Part shown: positions 8,891-17,344 of the stretch, one piece after another | How the letters are laid out: each line of letters starts with the position of its first letter | Position numbering within the stretch: position 1 is the stretch's first letter | Assembly: GCF_004365175.1 (NCBI RefSeq) | Contig: NZ_SOCE01000001.1 | Span: 2,467,154-2,531,153, forward strand | Length of the DNA stretch: 64,000 nucleotides | Direction: 5' to 3' | Origin: Kribbella voronezhensis | Lineage (GTDB): Bacteria > Actinomycetota > Actinomycetes > Propionibacteriales > Kribbellaceae | The notes under the pieces: generated by a model | Databases searched by the model: none | What the model was told of the DNA's origin: nothing | What the model saw: only the letters and a program-made list of their open reading frames with translations | Position numbers and translations under genes: made by a program

Positions 8891-10078
8891 TTACTTCGCT
8901 GCCAGCTCGGCGGCCCGCTTGGCCGCGCCGTCCATCGTGTCCACGCGCTCGAGACCGGCCAGGCCGGCGTTGTCGAGGATCCGGCGACCCTCCTCGGCGT
9001 TGTTGCCGTCCAGCCGGACGACCAGCGGCTTGCTCACGTGCTCGTCGCGGCCCGCGAGCAGCTCGAAGGCCTGCACGATTCCGTTGGCGACCGCGTCACA
9101 GGCGGTGATGCCGCCGAAGACGTTGACGAAGACGCTCTCCACCTGCGGGTCGGAGATGATGATCTCCAGGCCGTTCGCCATCACCTCGGCCGAGGCGCCG
9201 CCACCGATGTCGAGGAAGTTGGCCGGCTTGACGCCGCCACTGTTGCCGTCTGAATAGGCCTCACCGGCGTAGGCCACGACGTCCAGCGTGCTCATCACGA
9301 GCCCGGCGCCGTTGCCGATGATGCCGACCGAACCGTCGAGCTTGACGTAGTTGAGACCCTTGGCCTTGGCCTTCGCCTCCAGCGGGTCCTCGGCCGAGGA
9401 GTCGGCGAAGGCGGCGTGCTCGGGGTGCCGGAAGTCCGCGTTCTCGTCCAGGGTGACCTTGCCGTCGAGGGCTTCCATCGAGCCGTCGGCCAGCTTGACC
9501 AGCGGGTTCACCTCGACCAGCGAGGCGTCCTCGGTGACGAAGACCTGGTACAGCTTGGCGATCTCGACCGCCGCGACGTCGAGCACGTCGGCCGGGTAGC
9601 CGGCCTGCTCGGCGATCTCGCGCGCCTTGGCCTCGTCGACACCGGTCGCCGGGTCGATCGAGATCTTGGCGACCGCGTCCGGGTTGGTGTGCGCGACCTC
9701 CTCGATCTCCATCCCGCCGGCGGCGGAGGCGATGCACAGGTAGTTGCGGTTGGCCCGGTCGATCAGGAAGGAGAAGTAGTACTCCTCGGCGATCGCGGCG
9801 GCCGGGACGATGTTCAGCGTCCGGACCACGTGGCCCTTGATGTCCAGGCCGAGGATCGCGCGGGCGTGCTCTTCGGCCTCGTCGGGCGAGGAGGCGAGCT
9901 TGACGCCGCCTGCCTTGCCCCGGCCACCGGTCAGCACCTGGGCCTTGACGACCACCTTGCCACCGATCTTCTCGGCCGCGGCGCGGGCTTCCTCGGGCGT
10001 GGTGACGACCTCACCGACCGTCGTCCGCACACCGTGCTTGGCGAAGACAGTCTTCGCCTGGTACTCCATCAGATCCAC
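8891..10078 (-). CDS. sucC: Succinyl-CoA synthetase beta subunit
   Basis: The 395-residue ATP-grasp subunit of succinyl-CoA synthetase. It begins with [20 protein letters not shown] at 10076-10078 is chosen because family members start with MDLFEYQ and a purine-rich GAGAGGGA lies upstream. [19 protein letters not shown] and the C-terminal [12 protein letters not shown] and NVFGGI are characteristic. It forms an operon with sucD. The 202-base gap to the divergent GH13 gene must hold both promoters; I could not pick out a clear pair. Confidence 0.97.
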   Translation of the reverse strand: MDLMEYQAKTVFAKHGVRTTVGEVVTTPEEARAAAEKIGGKVVVKAQVLTGGRGKAGGVKLASSPDEAEEHARAILGLDIKGHVVRTLNIVPAAAIAEEYYFSFLIDRANRNYLCIASAAGGMEIEEVAHTNPDAVAKISIDPATGVDEAKAREIAEQAGYPADVLDVAAVEIAKLYQVFVTEDASLVEVNPLVKLADGSMEALDGKVTLDENADFRHPEHAAFADSSAEDPLEAKAKAKGLNYVKLDGSVGIIGNGAGLVMSTLDVVAYAGEAYSDGNSGGVKPANFLDIGGGASAEVMANGLEIIISDPQVESVFVNVFGGITACDAVANGIVQAFELLAGRDEHVSKPLVVRLDGNNAEEGRRILDNAGLAGLERVDTMDGAAKRAAELAAK

Positions 10079-10280
10079 GACTGTGGTCCCTCTCTCGCCT
10101 GTTCGGGTTGGGCCGCGACGACAGGTGACTGTTGCGGTGCACGAAAAGGTGTGCTGGGGCACGGTCGCCGGCGCGTTCCGTTGCCTGAGACTAGCCACCT
10201 TCACCACCGCGGCGACAGCCGGGGTACGCGCTGAGACGACTGTCACAGCCCTCTTGCGGCTGCGTGAAAGGCTGGACCGC

Positions 10281-11924
10281 ATGACAGAACAAGCGAGCAG
10301 ACCAGTTGACGACTGGTGGCGCAGCGCCGTCGTGTACCAGGTGTACCCGCGGTCGTTCGCCGACGCGGACGGTGACGGGACGGGCGACGTGAACGGGATC
10401 CGGGCCCGGCTGCCGTACCTGGCCGACCTCGGCATCGACGCGATCTGGATCAGCCCGTGGTACCCGTCCCCGCTGCTGGATGGCGGCTACGACGTGTCCG
10501 ACTACCGCGACATCAACCCCGAGTTCGGCACGCTGGCCGACGCGGACGCGCTGATCGCGGAGGCGCACGCGCTCGGGATCCGGATCCTGATCGACCTGGT
10601 GCCGAACCACTGCTCCTGGGAGCACCCGTGGTTCAAGGCCGCGCTGGCCGCCGGCAAGGGGTCGCCGGAGCGGGAGCGGTTCTGGTTCCGCGACAGCAAG
10701 GAGGGCGGCCTGCCGCCGACGAACTGGCCGGCCGCGTTCGGTGGGCCGGCCTGGCAGCAGATCGAGGACGGGCAGTGGTACCTGCACCTGTTCGACATCT
10801 CCCAGCCGGACTGGAACTGGGACCATCCCGACGTGATCGCCGAGTTCGACTCGATCCTGCGGTTCTGGTTCGACCGCGGCATCGACGGCTTCCGGATCGA
10901 CGTGGCCGACTCGATGGCCAAGGACCCCACCCTGCCCGACGTCCCGCTGCACGAGGACGGCGAGCCGACCCGGGAGAAGTACGTCGGCAACCCGTTCTAC
11001 GACCAGCCCGCGGTGCACACGATCCATCAGCGCTGGCGCGCGATCGCCGACGAGTACGCCGGTACGCCGCAAGGCCCGCGGGTGTTCGTCGCCGAAGCCT
11101 GGTTGTCGCCGGCCGAGCGACTGGCGCAGTACGTGCGACCCCACGAGCTGCACTCCGCGTTCAACTTCGACGTACTGCGGTGTGCCTGGGACGCCAAGGA
11201 ACTCCGGGAGGTGATCGACCACACCACCGAGAACCTGTGGGCCGTCGGCGCACCGGCGACCTGGGTGCTGAGCAACCACGACACCGTCCGGCACCGCACT
11301 CGCTACGGCCGGGACCAGCGCGAGGCCCTGGAGGGCGCCGGTGTGGTCCCGACGGATCTCGAACTCGGCCGGCGCCGGGCCCGCGCGGCCGCGCTGCTCG
11401 AGCTCGCGCTTCCCGGTGGTGCGTACATCTACCAGGGCGACGAGCTCGGTCTGCCCGAGGTGGAGGACCTGCCGGAAGAGGTGCTGGACGATCCGACCTG
11501 GGAGCGGTCGGGGCACACCGTGCGCGGTCGCGACGGTTGCCGGGTGCCGATTCCGTGGAGCGGCAGCGAACCGCCGTACGGGTTCGGTAGTGGGGACGGA
11601 CAGCCGTGGTTGCCGCAGCCGGCCGACTGGGCTCCGCTGACGGCCGAGGCCGAGGCGGCCGATCCGGACAGCCACCTTTCGCTCTACAAGGCGGCGCTGC
11701 GGATCCGCCGGGCCGAGGAGGCTCTCGGCGAAGGCCGGCTCAGCTGGGACTCCGACGCTCCGGCCGGTGTTCTCTCGTTCACCCGGGACCCGGGCTTCCG
11801 GTGTGTCGTCAACCTGGGCGCCGGCCCGATCGACCTGCCCGCCGACGCCGAAGTACTGCTGTCGAGTGAACCGCTGGCCGACGGCAAGCTGCCCAGCGAT
11901 GCCACCGCCTGGCTGAAGGTCTGA
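10281..11924 (+). CDS. GH13 alpha-glucosidase (oligo-1,6-glucosidase type)
   Basis: A 547-residue cytoplasmic alpha-amylase-family enzyme that releases glucose from alpha-glucosides. Conserved regions are intact: [14 protein letters not shown], nucleophile Asp207 in GFRIDVAD, acid/base Glu272 in VFVAEAW, and Asp334 in SNHDTVRH. No signal peptide is present. ATG at 10281 starts [13 protein letters not shown]; the longer open frame upstream has no conserved content. The gene converges on a sugar ABC transporter operon encoded on the other strand, suggesting import of alpha-glucosides followed by intracellular hydrolysis. Exact substrate (maltose, trehalose, isomaltose, sucrose) is undetermined. 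Confidence 0.92.
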   Translation: MTEQASRPVDDWWRSAVVYQVYPRSFADADGDGTGDVNGIRARLPYLADLGIDAIWISPWYPSPLLDGGYDVSDYRDINPEFGTLADADALIAEAHALGIRILIDLVPNHCSWEHPWFKAALAAGKGSPERERFWFRDSKEGGLPPTNWPAAFGGPAWQQIEDGQWYLHLFDISQPDWNWDHPDVIAEFDSILRFWFDRGIDGFRIDVADSMAKDPTLPDVPLHEDGEPTREKYVGNPFYDQPAVHTIHQRWRAIADEYAGTPQGPRVFVAEAWLSPAERLAQYVRPHELHSAFNFDVLRCAWDAKELREVIDHTTENLWAVGAPATWVLSNHDTVRHRTRYGRDQREALEGAGVVPTDLELGRRRARAAALLELALPGGAYIYQGDELGLPEVEDLPEEVLDDPTWERSGHTVRGRDGCRVPIPWSGSEPPYGFGSGDGQPWLPQPADWAPLTAEAEAADPDSHLSLYKAALRIRRAEEALGEGRLSWDSDAPAGVLSFTRDPGFRCVVNLGAGPIDLPADAEVLLSSEPLADGKLPSDATAWLKV

Positions 11925-11933
11925 GAAACCAAG

Positions 11934-11962
11934 GAGGCCGGGGCAGTGGATGCCCCGGCCTC
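11934..11962. terminator. Terminator hairpin shared by GH13 gene and microprotein gene
   Basis: GAGGCCGGGGCA (11934-11945) and TGCCCCGGCCTC (11951-11962) form a perfect 12-bp stem with a 5-base loop, followed on the plus strand by TCTTGT. It lies 9 bases past the GH13 stop and 13 bases past the minus-strand stop at 11976. Confidence 0.9.
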
Positions 11963-11975
11963 TCTTGTCGCTCGT

Positions 11976-12107
11976 TCAGCGCCGGCGATCCCGGTCCTCG
12001 CGATCGCGACGGTCCCGCTCCTCGCGGTCCCGGCGGTCCTGCTCCTCACGGTCCCGGCGGTCCCGGTCTTCGCGATCGCGCCGGTTTCGCTCGTCTCCGT
12101 AGCTCAT
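11976..12107 (-). CDS. 43-residue charged octapeptide-repeat microprotein
   Basis: A short gene on the minus strand with ATG at 12105-12107 and GGAGG six bases upstream, the best ribosome site in the neighbourhood. After MSYGDERNR come four octads of the type RDREDRD..., with units DRRDREEQ, DRRDREER and DRRDREDR, ending in DRRR. More than 80 percent of residues are Arg, Asp or Glu, so it should be a single charged helix or disordered; there is no hydrophobic residue after Tyr3. Units repeat at DNA level with a 24-base period. It starts 46 bases after the last permease gene and ends just before the terminator, so it is probably the last cistron of the ABC operon. Function unknown; I do not recognise a family. 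Confidence 0.65.
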   Translation of the reverse strand: MSYGDERNRRDREDRDRRDREEQDRRDREERDRRDREDRDRRR

Positions 12108-12153
12108 TTCACACCTCCGGCTGTCGTCTGCGACCTTACGCCTGCCGGGACGG

Positions 12154-13011
12154 CTACTTCACCCCGCCGGCGGTCAGACCGGCCACGATGCGCCGCTGGA
12201 ACAGCAGCACCGCGATCACGAGCGGGATCGTGACCACCACGCCGGCGGCCATCTGGCTGCCGAACGGCTGGTCCCGGCCGGTCGTGCCGGTGAACTGCGA
12301 GATGATCACGTTCGCCGTCTGCACCGACTTCTTGTTGGTCATGCTCAGCGCGATCAGGAACTCGTTCCACGCGGCGATGAAGGTGATGATCGCCGTGGTG
12401 AACACACCGGGCGCCGCCAACGGGATGATCACCTTGCGGAACGCCTGCGCCGGCGTACAGCCGTCGACCATCGCCGCCTGCTCGAGTTCCCGCGGCATCT
12501 GCCGGAAGAACGCGGTCAGGTTCCACACCGCCAGCGGCAGTGCGAACGACAGGCTGGGCACGATCATCGCCTGGTAGGTGTTGATCCACTTGATGTTGAT
12601 GAACAACTTCAGCAGCGGGATCACCAGCGAGATCCCGGGGAACATCGACGTGGTGATGATGATCGCCAGCACCGCGTTCTTGAACTTGAAGTCCAGCCGG
12701 GCCAGCGTGTACGCCGCGACCATGCCGATCAGCAGGGTCAGGATCGTCACCGTGCCGGCCACGATCAGGCTGTTCAGCAGGCCTTTGCCGAACCCGTTGC
12801 TGCCGCTGAAGACGTCCTTGAAGTTCTGGATCGAGAACGGTGCCGGGATCAGCTTGTTGGAGAACTGGTCGCTCGGCCGCCGGAACGCCGAGACGGCCAT
12901 CCAGTAGAACGGCGCCAGACAGTAGATGACGATGACGCCCACGCCGACCAGCGGCGCCCACTTACGCCAGGGGCTGGCCTCGGCCGCGGCAACCTTCACG
13001 TTCGTGCTCAT
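12154..13011 (-). CDS. Sugar ABC transporter permease, MalG type
   Basis: A 285-residue inner-membrane permease with six predicted helices. The EAA loop that contacts the ATPase reads EQAAMVDGCTPAQAFRKVI followed by IPLAAPG. The ATG start (13009-13011) shares its A with the stop of the upstream permease (TGATG), so translation is coupled. It pairs with the MalF-type permease and the binding protein; no ATPase is encoded here, so a shared ATPase such as MsiK probably serves the system (known in streptomycetes, inferred here). Confidence 0.92.
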   Translation of the reverse strand: MSTNVKVAAAEASPWRKWAPLVGVGVIVIYCLAPFYWMAVSAFRRPSDQFSNKLIPAPFSIQNFKDVFSGSNGFGKGLLNSLIVAGTVTILTLLIGMVAAYTLARLDFKFKNAVLAIIITTSMFPGISLVIPLLKLFINIKWINTYQAMIVPSLSFALPLAVWNLTAFFRQMPRELEQAAMVDGCTPAQAFRKVIIPLAAPGVFTTAIITFIAAWNEFLIALSMTNKKSVQTANVIISQFTGTTGRDQPFGSQMAAGVVVTIPLVIAVLLFQRRIVAGLTAGGVK

Positions 13012-14045
13012 CACTGACCTCCCGCAAGGCTTGCCTCGGCCGCACCCGGCGCTGCGATCGCACGGCGGCGTTTCTTCTTGCCACCGGGCAGCTTCGCCCG
13101 GGCCTCGCCGATCACGTCGGCACCGAGCAGTTTCACGAACACGTAGGCGACCGCCGCGACGTACAGGAACAGGACAGTCGCGTACGCCGCCGCCGGCCCG
13201 TATCTGGTGTTGAACGCTTCGTCGTAGCCAAGCATCGACAACGTCTCCACCGACGGCTTGTGCGGACCGACCAGCACGTAGGGCAGGTCGAAGATCCGCA
13301 GCGTGTCGAGGATGCGGAACAGTACCGCGACCAGCAGCGCCGGTTTGACCAGCGGCAACGTGATCCGGCGGAACGTCTGCAGCACACTCGCGCCGTCCAC
13401 CTTCGCCGCCTCGTACACCTCGGCCGGAATGGTCTGCAGACCGGCCAGCACCAGCAGACCGATGAACGGCGCGGTCTTCCAGGTGTCGGCGATGATGATC
13501 GACAACTTGGCCTGCCAGCCGTCGGTCGACCACAGGATCTGCGAGCCGATCAAGGTGTTCGCGATGCCGTCGGCCTGGAAGATCCACTTCCACAGCAGCG
13601 CCGACACCACGGTCGGGATGGCCCACGGCACCAGGATCGCGGCCCGGACGACGGACCGGCCCTTGAACGCCTTGTGCATGATGAGGGCCATCGCCACACC
13701 GAGCACGGTTTCCAGCACGACGCACACGACCGTGAAGAAGGTCGTGTTGTAGAAAGCGGTCCAGAAGCGGCTGCCGGTGTCGCCGCTGAAGATGGCCGCG
13801 TAGTTGTCGAGCCCGACGAAGGTGGAACCCTTGACGACGAACCCGTTGGCGTCAAGCTTCGTACCGCTCGTGTACAGCGACTCCCGCAACGCGGAGACGA
13901 TCGGGTACAGCACGACCAGAGCGAGCACGATCAGCGTCGGCGAGAGCAGAATCGCCGCCAGCCGGCCGGTGCCCTCGTTGAAACTCGTGACGCGCTTACT
14001 GGCTTTGGACTCCGACCTGTTGTTGATCGGGGCGGACTCACTCAT
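13011..14045 (-). CDS. Sugar ABC transporter permease, MalF type
   Basis: A 344-residue permease with a hydrophilic N-terminus (MSESAPINNRSESKASK), a first helix at about residues 30-50 and an EAA loop EVYEAAKVDGASVLQTFRRI. ATG at 14043-14045 is preceded by AAGGAGG; an ATG nine codons upstream lacks such a site. The family (CUT1) transports oligosaccharides. It overlaps the next permease gene by one base. Confidence 0.92.
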   Translation of the reverse strand: MSESAPINNRSESKASKRVTSFNEGTGRLAAILLSPTLIVLALVVLYPIVSALRESLYTSGTKLDANGFVVKGSTFVGLDNYAAIFSGDTGSRFWTAFYNTTFFTVVCVVLETVLGVAMALIMHKAFKGRSVVRAAILVPWAIPTVVSALLWKWIFQADGIANTLIGSQILWSTDGWQAKLSIIIADTWKTAPFIGLLVLAGLQTIPAEVYEAAKVDGASVLQTFRRITLPLVKPALLVAVLFRILDTLRIFDLPYVLVGPHKPSVETLSMLGYDEAFNTRYGPAAAYATVLFLYVAAVAYVFVKLLGADVIGEARAKLPGGKKKRRRAIAAPGAAEASLAGGQ

Positions 14046-14090
14046 CTCTGCCTCCTTCTGATTCCGGGGCAACCCGGGTTAGGGACAGGA

Positions 14091-14130
14091 CGGGGCCGGC
14101 GCGCGGCAGGATCGCCACACACCGGCCCCG
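14091..14130 (-). terminator. Hairpin between binding-protein and permease genes
   Basis: CGGGGCCGG (14091-14099) and CCGGCCCCG (14122-14130) can form a 9-bp stem with a 22-base loop, just after the binding-protein stop. Such intercistronic hairpins often reduce read-through or stabilise the upstream message, so the binding protein is made in excess over the permeases; that role is inferred. Confidence 0.45.
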
Positions 14131-14139
14131 GCCGCTATG

Positions 14140-15456
14140 TCACTGAGTGATGAGTGAGGTCAGCTTGGTCTGCAGGTCGGTGAGGGCCTGCTTGGGCTGC
14201 GTCTTACCGCTCAGAGCGTTGTACGCCGCATCCTGGATCGCTGCGGTGACATCGCCGTACTTGACCACGCGCGGCCGCGGCTGGGCGCCCAGGATCGAAG
14301 CCTTGAGCGGAGCCAGGTACGGGAACTGCTTGTTCAGCGCCGGGTCGTCGTAGAGCGACGCGTAGGTCGGTGCCTGCGAACTGCCCGACAGGTTCACCTT
14401 CTGCCGCGCCTCGCTGGCCATGAAGTTGATGAAGTCGACAGCCGTCGCCTTGTTCTTGGCGAACTTGCTGATCGCGTAGTCGTGACCACCGAGCGACGAG
14501 ACGCCCGGGCCGGACTTGCCCGGCAGCGGAGCGACACCGAACTTGTTCACGATCTTCGACGAACCATCGGTCTTCTGGGCGAGCGCGTACACGTACGGCC
14601 AGTTGCGGTGGAAGAGCAGCTTGCCCTCCTGGAAGGCGCGCCGGCCTTCCTCTTCCTTGTAGGTGATCGCGGCCTTCGGGATGGCCCCGGTGCTGAAGCC
14701 CTTCGTGAGCTCCTCGAGACCGGCCAGCGCCTCCGGCGTGTCGACGTTCGGCTTGCCGTCCTTGTCGACGACAACACCGCCGGCGGAGTTGATGGCCTCG
14801 GAGAAGTTCACCGTGAGGCCTTCGTACTTCTCGAACTGGCCGGCGTAGCAGCTCATCCCCTTGGCCGAGGGAACCTTCGCCTGCACGGCCAGACAGGCCG
14901 CGAGCATCTCGTCCCACGTCTTCGGCACCTGCACGCCCGCCTGGTCCAGCAGGTCCTTGCGGTAGTAGAGCAGACCACCGTCGGAGGTGATCGGCACCGC
15001 GTACAGCTTGTCGCGGTACTTGGCCGTCTCGACCGTCGCAGGGATCAGCTTCGGCAGATCAGGGAACTTGTCCTCGGGCAACGGCTCGATCCATTGGTTC
15101 GCCGCGAACTCCGACGTCCAGACGACGTCCATGTTCAGCACGCTGAACGCGTCGGACTGGTTCTGCGCGTTCTGCACCATCTGCTGACGCTGGTCGTTGG
15201 CGTTCTCCGGAAGCTCCTTGATCTCGACCTTCTCGTCGGGGTGCTGGGAGTTCCACGCCGCGACCTGCTTCGGCAGGAAGCCGGAGGTGTCCTTGCCGGT
15301 GGCAAAGGTGATCGGGCCGTGCCCTTCGAGCGCGCCGCCGCCCCCGCTGGAGTTCTTGTCCCCGCTGTCACCGCCACACGCTGACGCGAGCAACACCAGG
15401 CTGCTCGCGACACCCAAGGCCACGGCCCGGCGTGTGTGTGATCGTTCAAACCTCAT
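14140..15456 (-). CDS. Sugar ABC transporter substrate-binding lipoprotein
   Basis: A 438-residue CUT1-type solute-binding protein. The lipobox LASAC places the lipidated cysteine at residue 27, followed by a Gly/Ser linker. The mature domain has the usual extracellular solute-binding features (ITSDGGLLYYRKDLLDQAG, FINFMASEARQ). Its position upstream of two permeases and opposite a GH13 gene suggests alpha-glucoside binding. The start ATG has a purine-rich GGGAGAGGG upstream. No regulator gene of the LacI family is adjacent. Confidence 0.93.
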   Translation of the reverse strand: MRFERSHTRRAVALGVASSLVLLASACGGDSGDKNSSGGGGALEGHGPITFATGKDTSGFLPKQVAAWNSQHPDEKVEIKELPENANDQRQQMVQNAQNQSDAFSVLNMDVVWTSEFAANQWIEPLPEDKFPDLPKLIPATVETAKYRDKLYAVPITSDGGLLYYRKDLLDQAGVQVPKTWDEMLAACLAVQAKVPSAKGMSCYAGQFEKYEGLTVNFSEAINSAGGVVVDKDGKPNVDTPEALAGLEELTKGFSTGAIPKAAITYKEEEGRRAFQEGKLLFHRNWPYVYALAQKTDGSSKIVNKFGVAPLPGKSGPGVSSLGGHDYAISKFAKNKATAVDFINFMASEARQKVNLSGSSQAPTYASLYDDPALNKQFPYLAPLKASILGAQPRPRVVKYGDVTAAIQDAAYNALSGKTQPKQALTDLQTKLTSLITQ

Positions 15457-15673
15457 CGTGTACCTGCCCTCTCCCGATGGGACTCACTTGGTCCTGCGTC
15501 GATGGTTCGCAGTCCCCCACCGTCCTGCGAGCCGCCCTATCCGGACAGTAACCGAGATCGGGGGCGATGTGTCCTGAGCCACACACCTTGCCGAACTCAG
15601 CGTCATGAACGAACAAACGCATGGCTGTATGCGACCGCGATTCGACGGCCCGCACAACCAGGTGTTTCTTAAC

Positions 15674-15703
15674 GATTCGGTATTACCGATCAGTAACCGA
15701 ATC
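15674..15703. promoter_or_regulatory. Inverted repeat upstream of the ABC operon
   Basis: GATTCGGT (15674-15681) is the reverse complement of ACCGAATC (15696-15703), and the inner TTAC/GTAA continues the symmetry with one bulged base. It lies about 220 bases before the binding-protein start and 45 bases after the icmB-like stop. Neither side has a T-run, so an operator seems as likely as a terminator. The rest of the 291-base gap shows no gene. Confidence 0.4.
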
Positions 15704-15747
15704 ACTCGGCTGCGGAGAGTCGCCGCGGTACGCCACCCGGTAGGGGC

Positions 15748-16164
15748 TCAGGCGGTGGCGGAGGCGTCGCCGACGTTGCCGCGGACCCACTCGACGATCT
15801 CGGCGGTCGTCGCACCCGGGGTGAAAATCTTGTGCACGCCGAGCTCGGCCAGCGGCTGCAGGTCGGCGTCGGGGATGATCCCGCCGCCGAACACCACGAT
15901 GTCGTCCGCCTCCCGCTCGGTGAGCAGCTCGCGGACCTTCTTGAACAGGGTCATGTGCGCGCCGGAGAGCACCGACAGGCCGATCGCGTCGGCGTCCTCG
16001 GCGATCGCGGTCTCCACGATCTGCTCCGGGGTCTGGTGCAGGCCGGTGTAGATGACCTCCATCCCGGCATCGCGCAGCGCCCGGGCGACCACCTTCGCGC
16101 CGCGGTCATGGCCGTCCAGTCCCGGCTTGGCGACGACAACTCTCAACGGGCTCGTGGCTGACAT
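15748..16164 (-). CDS. icmB: Cobalamin-binding small subunit of an acyl-CoA mutase (IcmB-like)
   Basis: A 138-residue stand-alone B12-binding domain. The base-off cobalamin motif is intact: [12 protein letters not shown] (DxHxxG), LSVLSGAH (SxL) and [11 protein letters not shown] (GG). It resembles the small subunit of isobutyryl-CoA mutase, which interconverts isobutyryl- and n-butyryl-CoA with a separate large subunit; the C-terminal domain of methylmalonyl-CoA mutase is the closest alternative. No large subunit is in the window. Gene order near an M23 peptidase and pcrA fits the icmB locus known from streptomycetes. ATG at 16162-16164. Confidence 0.85.
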   Translation of the reverse strand: MSATSPLRVVVAKPGLDGHDRGAKVVARALRDAGMEVIYTGLHQTPEQIVETAIAEDADAIGLSVLSGAHMTLFKKVRELLTEREADDIVVFGGGIIPDADLQPLAELGVHKIFTPGATTAEIVEWVRGNVGDASATA

Positions 16165-16200
16165 GCCCGCAGGCTATCCGAGCCGCACCTCACGGATAAG

Positions 16201-16214
16201 ACACGGAGCCGTGT
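16201..16214. promoter_or_regulatory. Small palindrome between divergent icmB-like and lipase genes
   Basis: ACACGG-AG-CCGTGT is a perfect 6-bp inverted repeat with a 2-base spacer in the 137-base divergent intergenic region. Operator function is a guess. Confidence 0.25.
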
Positions 16215-16301
16215 GTTCCCGGCCACGCGAACTGGGAACCGGTTACCGTGAAAAGAGATCGGACCAGTCAGCGGGGGGTCTGATTCAGTGAGGAGACGCC
16301 G

Positions 16302-17138
16302 ATGAGCATCTTTGACGCCCTCGACGGACTCAGGTACGGCGCGCGCTCGGCGCTGTCACCTCGCGTCCTCCAAGGTGCTGCCGTCGAACTCGGCTGGATC
16401 ACCACCCATCTGGCGATGTACCCGCTCGGCCTGGTCGGCGGCTCGCGGTACTCGGCGGACCGGCTCAACCTCGCCGGGCTCACCCCGGCCCAGCGCAGCC
16501 TGCTGGTCGGCGACGTGAGCGCCGCCGGTACGCCGATCCTGCTCGCGCACGGGATCATCGACAACCACACCATCTTCGCGCTGATGCGGCGCCATCTGCT
16601 CCGGCGCGGATTCACCCGGATCCACACGTTCTCGTACTCGCCGCTGACGCTCGACGTCCGCAGTACGGCCGAACGGCTGGGAGCCGAGATCGAGAAGATC
16701 TGCGAGGAGTCCGGGTCCGACCGACTGCACGTGATCGGGCACAGCCTGGGCGGACTGATCGCGCGGTACTACGTGCAGCGGCTCGGCGGCGACCAGCGGG
16801 TGCACACCTGCGTGACGCTCGGGACGCCGCATCAGGGGACCGTCGCCGCGCGCCTGCTGCCCTGGCCGCTCGTGAAGCAACTACGTCCGGACAGCGACTT
16901 GATGGCGGAGCTGGCCGAGCCGGCTCCGGGCTGCCGGACCAGGTTCGTCGCCTTCTACAGCGATGTCGACCAACTGATCGTGCCGCAGCGACGGGCCCGG
17001 ATCAGGCACCCGGATCTGATCGCGCACAACGTCCGGGTCAACGGCGTCGGCCATTTGTCGCTGCCCTTCCACGGCGAGGTGGTCCACCAGATCACCGGCG
17101 TGCTGTCACATCTCGATGAACAGGACACAGTTGCCTAA
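16302..17138 (+). CDS. Alpha/beta hydrolase, triacylglycerol lipase / esterase type
   Basis: A 278-residue alpha/beta hydrolase. The oxyanion region is LLAHGIIDNH, the nucleophile elbow is VIGHSLGGLIARYY, and the family's LGTPHQGT follows. A probable catalytic Asp lies in FYSDVDQLI and His in VNGVGHLSLP. This arrangement is that of the streptomycete LipA-like or PGAP1-like lipases. There is no obvious signal peptide; a hydrophobic patch lies at residues 28-50. ATG at 16302 has GAGGAG upstream. Confidence 0.85.
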   Translation: MSIFDALDGLRYGARSALSPRVLQGAAVELGWITTHLAMYPLGLVGGSRYSADRLNLAGLTPAQRSLLVGDVSAAGTPILLAHGIIDNHTIFALMRRHLLRRGFTRIHTFSYSPLTLDVRSTAERLGAEIEKICEESGSDRLHVIGHSLGGLIARYYVQRLGGDQRVHTCVTLGTPHQGTVAARLLPWPLVKQLRPDSDLMAELAEPAPGCRTRFVAFYSDVDQLIVPQRRARIRHPDLIAHNVRVNGVGHLSLPFHGEVVHQITGVLSHLDEQDTVA

Positions 17139-17244
17139 CGAGTTTCGCTGACCCCGCAGCTTGTTCCGCGCTCAGAGCGGATGCACGTGCAGCCGCGCAT
17201 GCAAAGGTTTCGTGAAGGAGACCCGGAAAAGTGGGTGGCGGGGT

Positions 17245-17273
17245 TTGTCGGCTCGTGACCCATCCGTTATGGT
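17245..17273 (+). promoter_or_regulatory. Predicted housekeeping promoter of the M23 peptidase gene
   Basis: TTGTCG (17245-17250) and TATGGT (17268-17273) are separated by 17 bases. A start site near 17280 would put the hairpin at 17281-17306 at the very 5' end of the transcript. Confidence 0.5.
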
Positions 17274-17280
17274 GCTTGAA

Positions 17281-17306
17281 CCTCCGGGGGGAATAAACCC
17301 CGGAGG
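17281..17306 (+). promoter_or_regulatory. 5'-UTR hairpin of the M23 peptidase gene
   Basis: CCTCCGGGG (17281-17289) and CCCCGGAGG (17298-17306) make a perfect 9-bp stem with an 8-base A-rich loop (GGAATAAA). It is 38 bases upstream of the GTG start and would begin at the predicted first transcribed base. It could protect the 5' end or regulate translation; it does not look like a terminator because no T-run follows. Confidence 0.5.
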
Positions 17307-17344
17307 TGGACAGTGCCCCTCCCCTGTGACCGAAAGGCCACGTT

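Noticed and set aside
11976..12107. 24-base repeats as a CRISPR or VNTR
   Set aside because: Units are contiguous, without spacers, and are explained by an octapeptide repeat in a well-initiated reading frame.
11946..12233. Plus-strand frame encoding a hydrophobic VPAVP-repeat protein
   Set aside because: It starts inside the GH13 terminator, has no ribosome site and is the antisense mirror of the charged microprotein repeats and the end of a permease gene.
17139..17344. c-di-AMP (ydaO) riboswitch upstream of the M23 peptidase
   Set aside because: Such switches often precede cell-wall hydrolase genes in actinobacteria, but the conserved ydaO core sequences were not found; only a simple hairpin is present.
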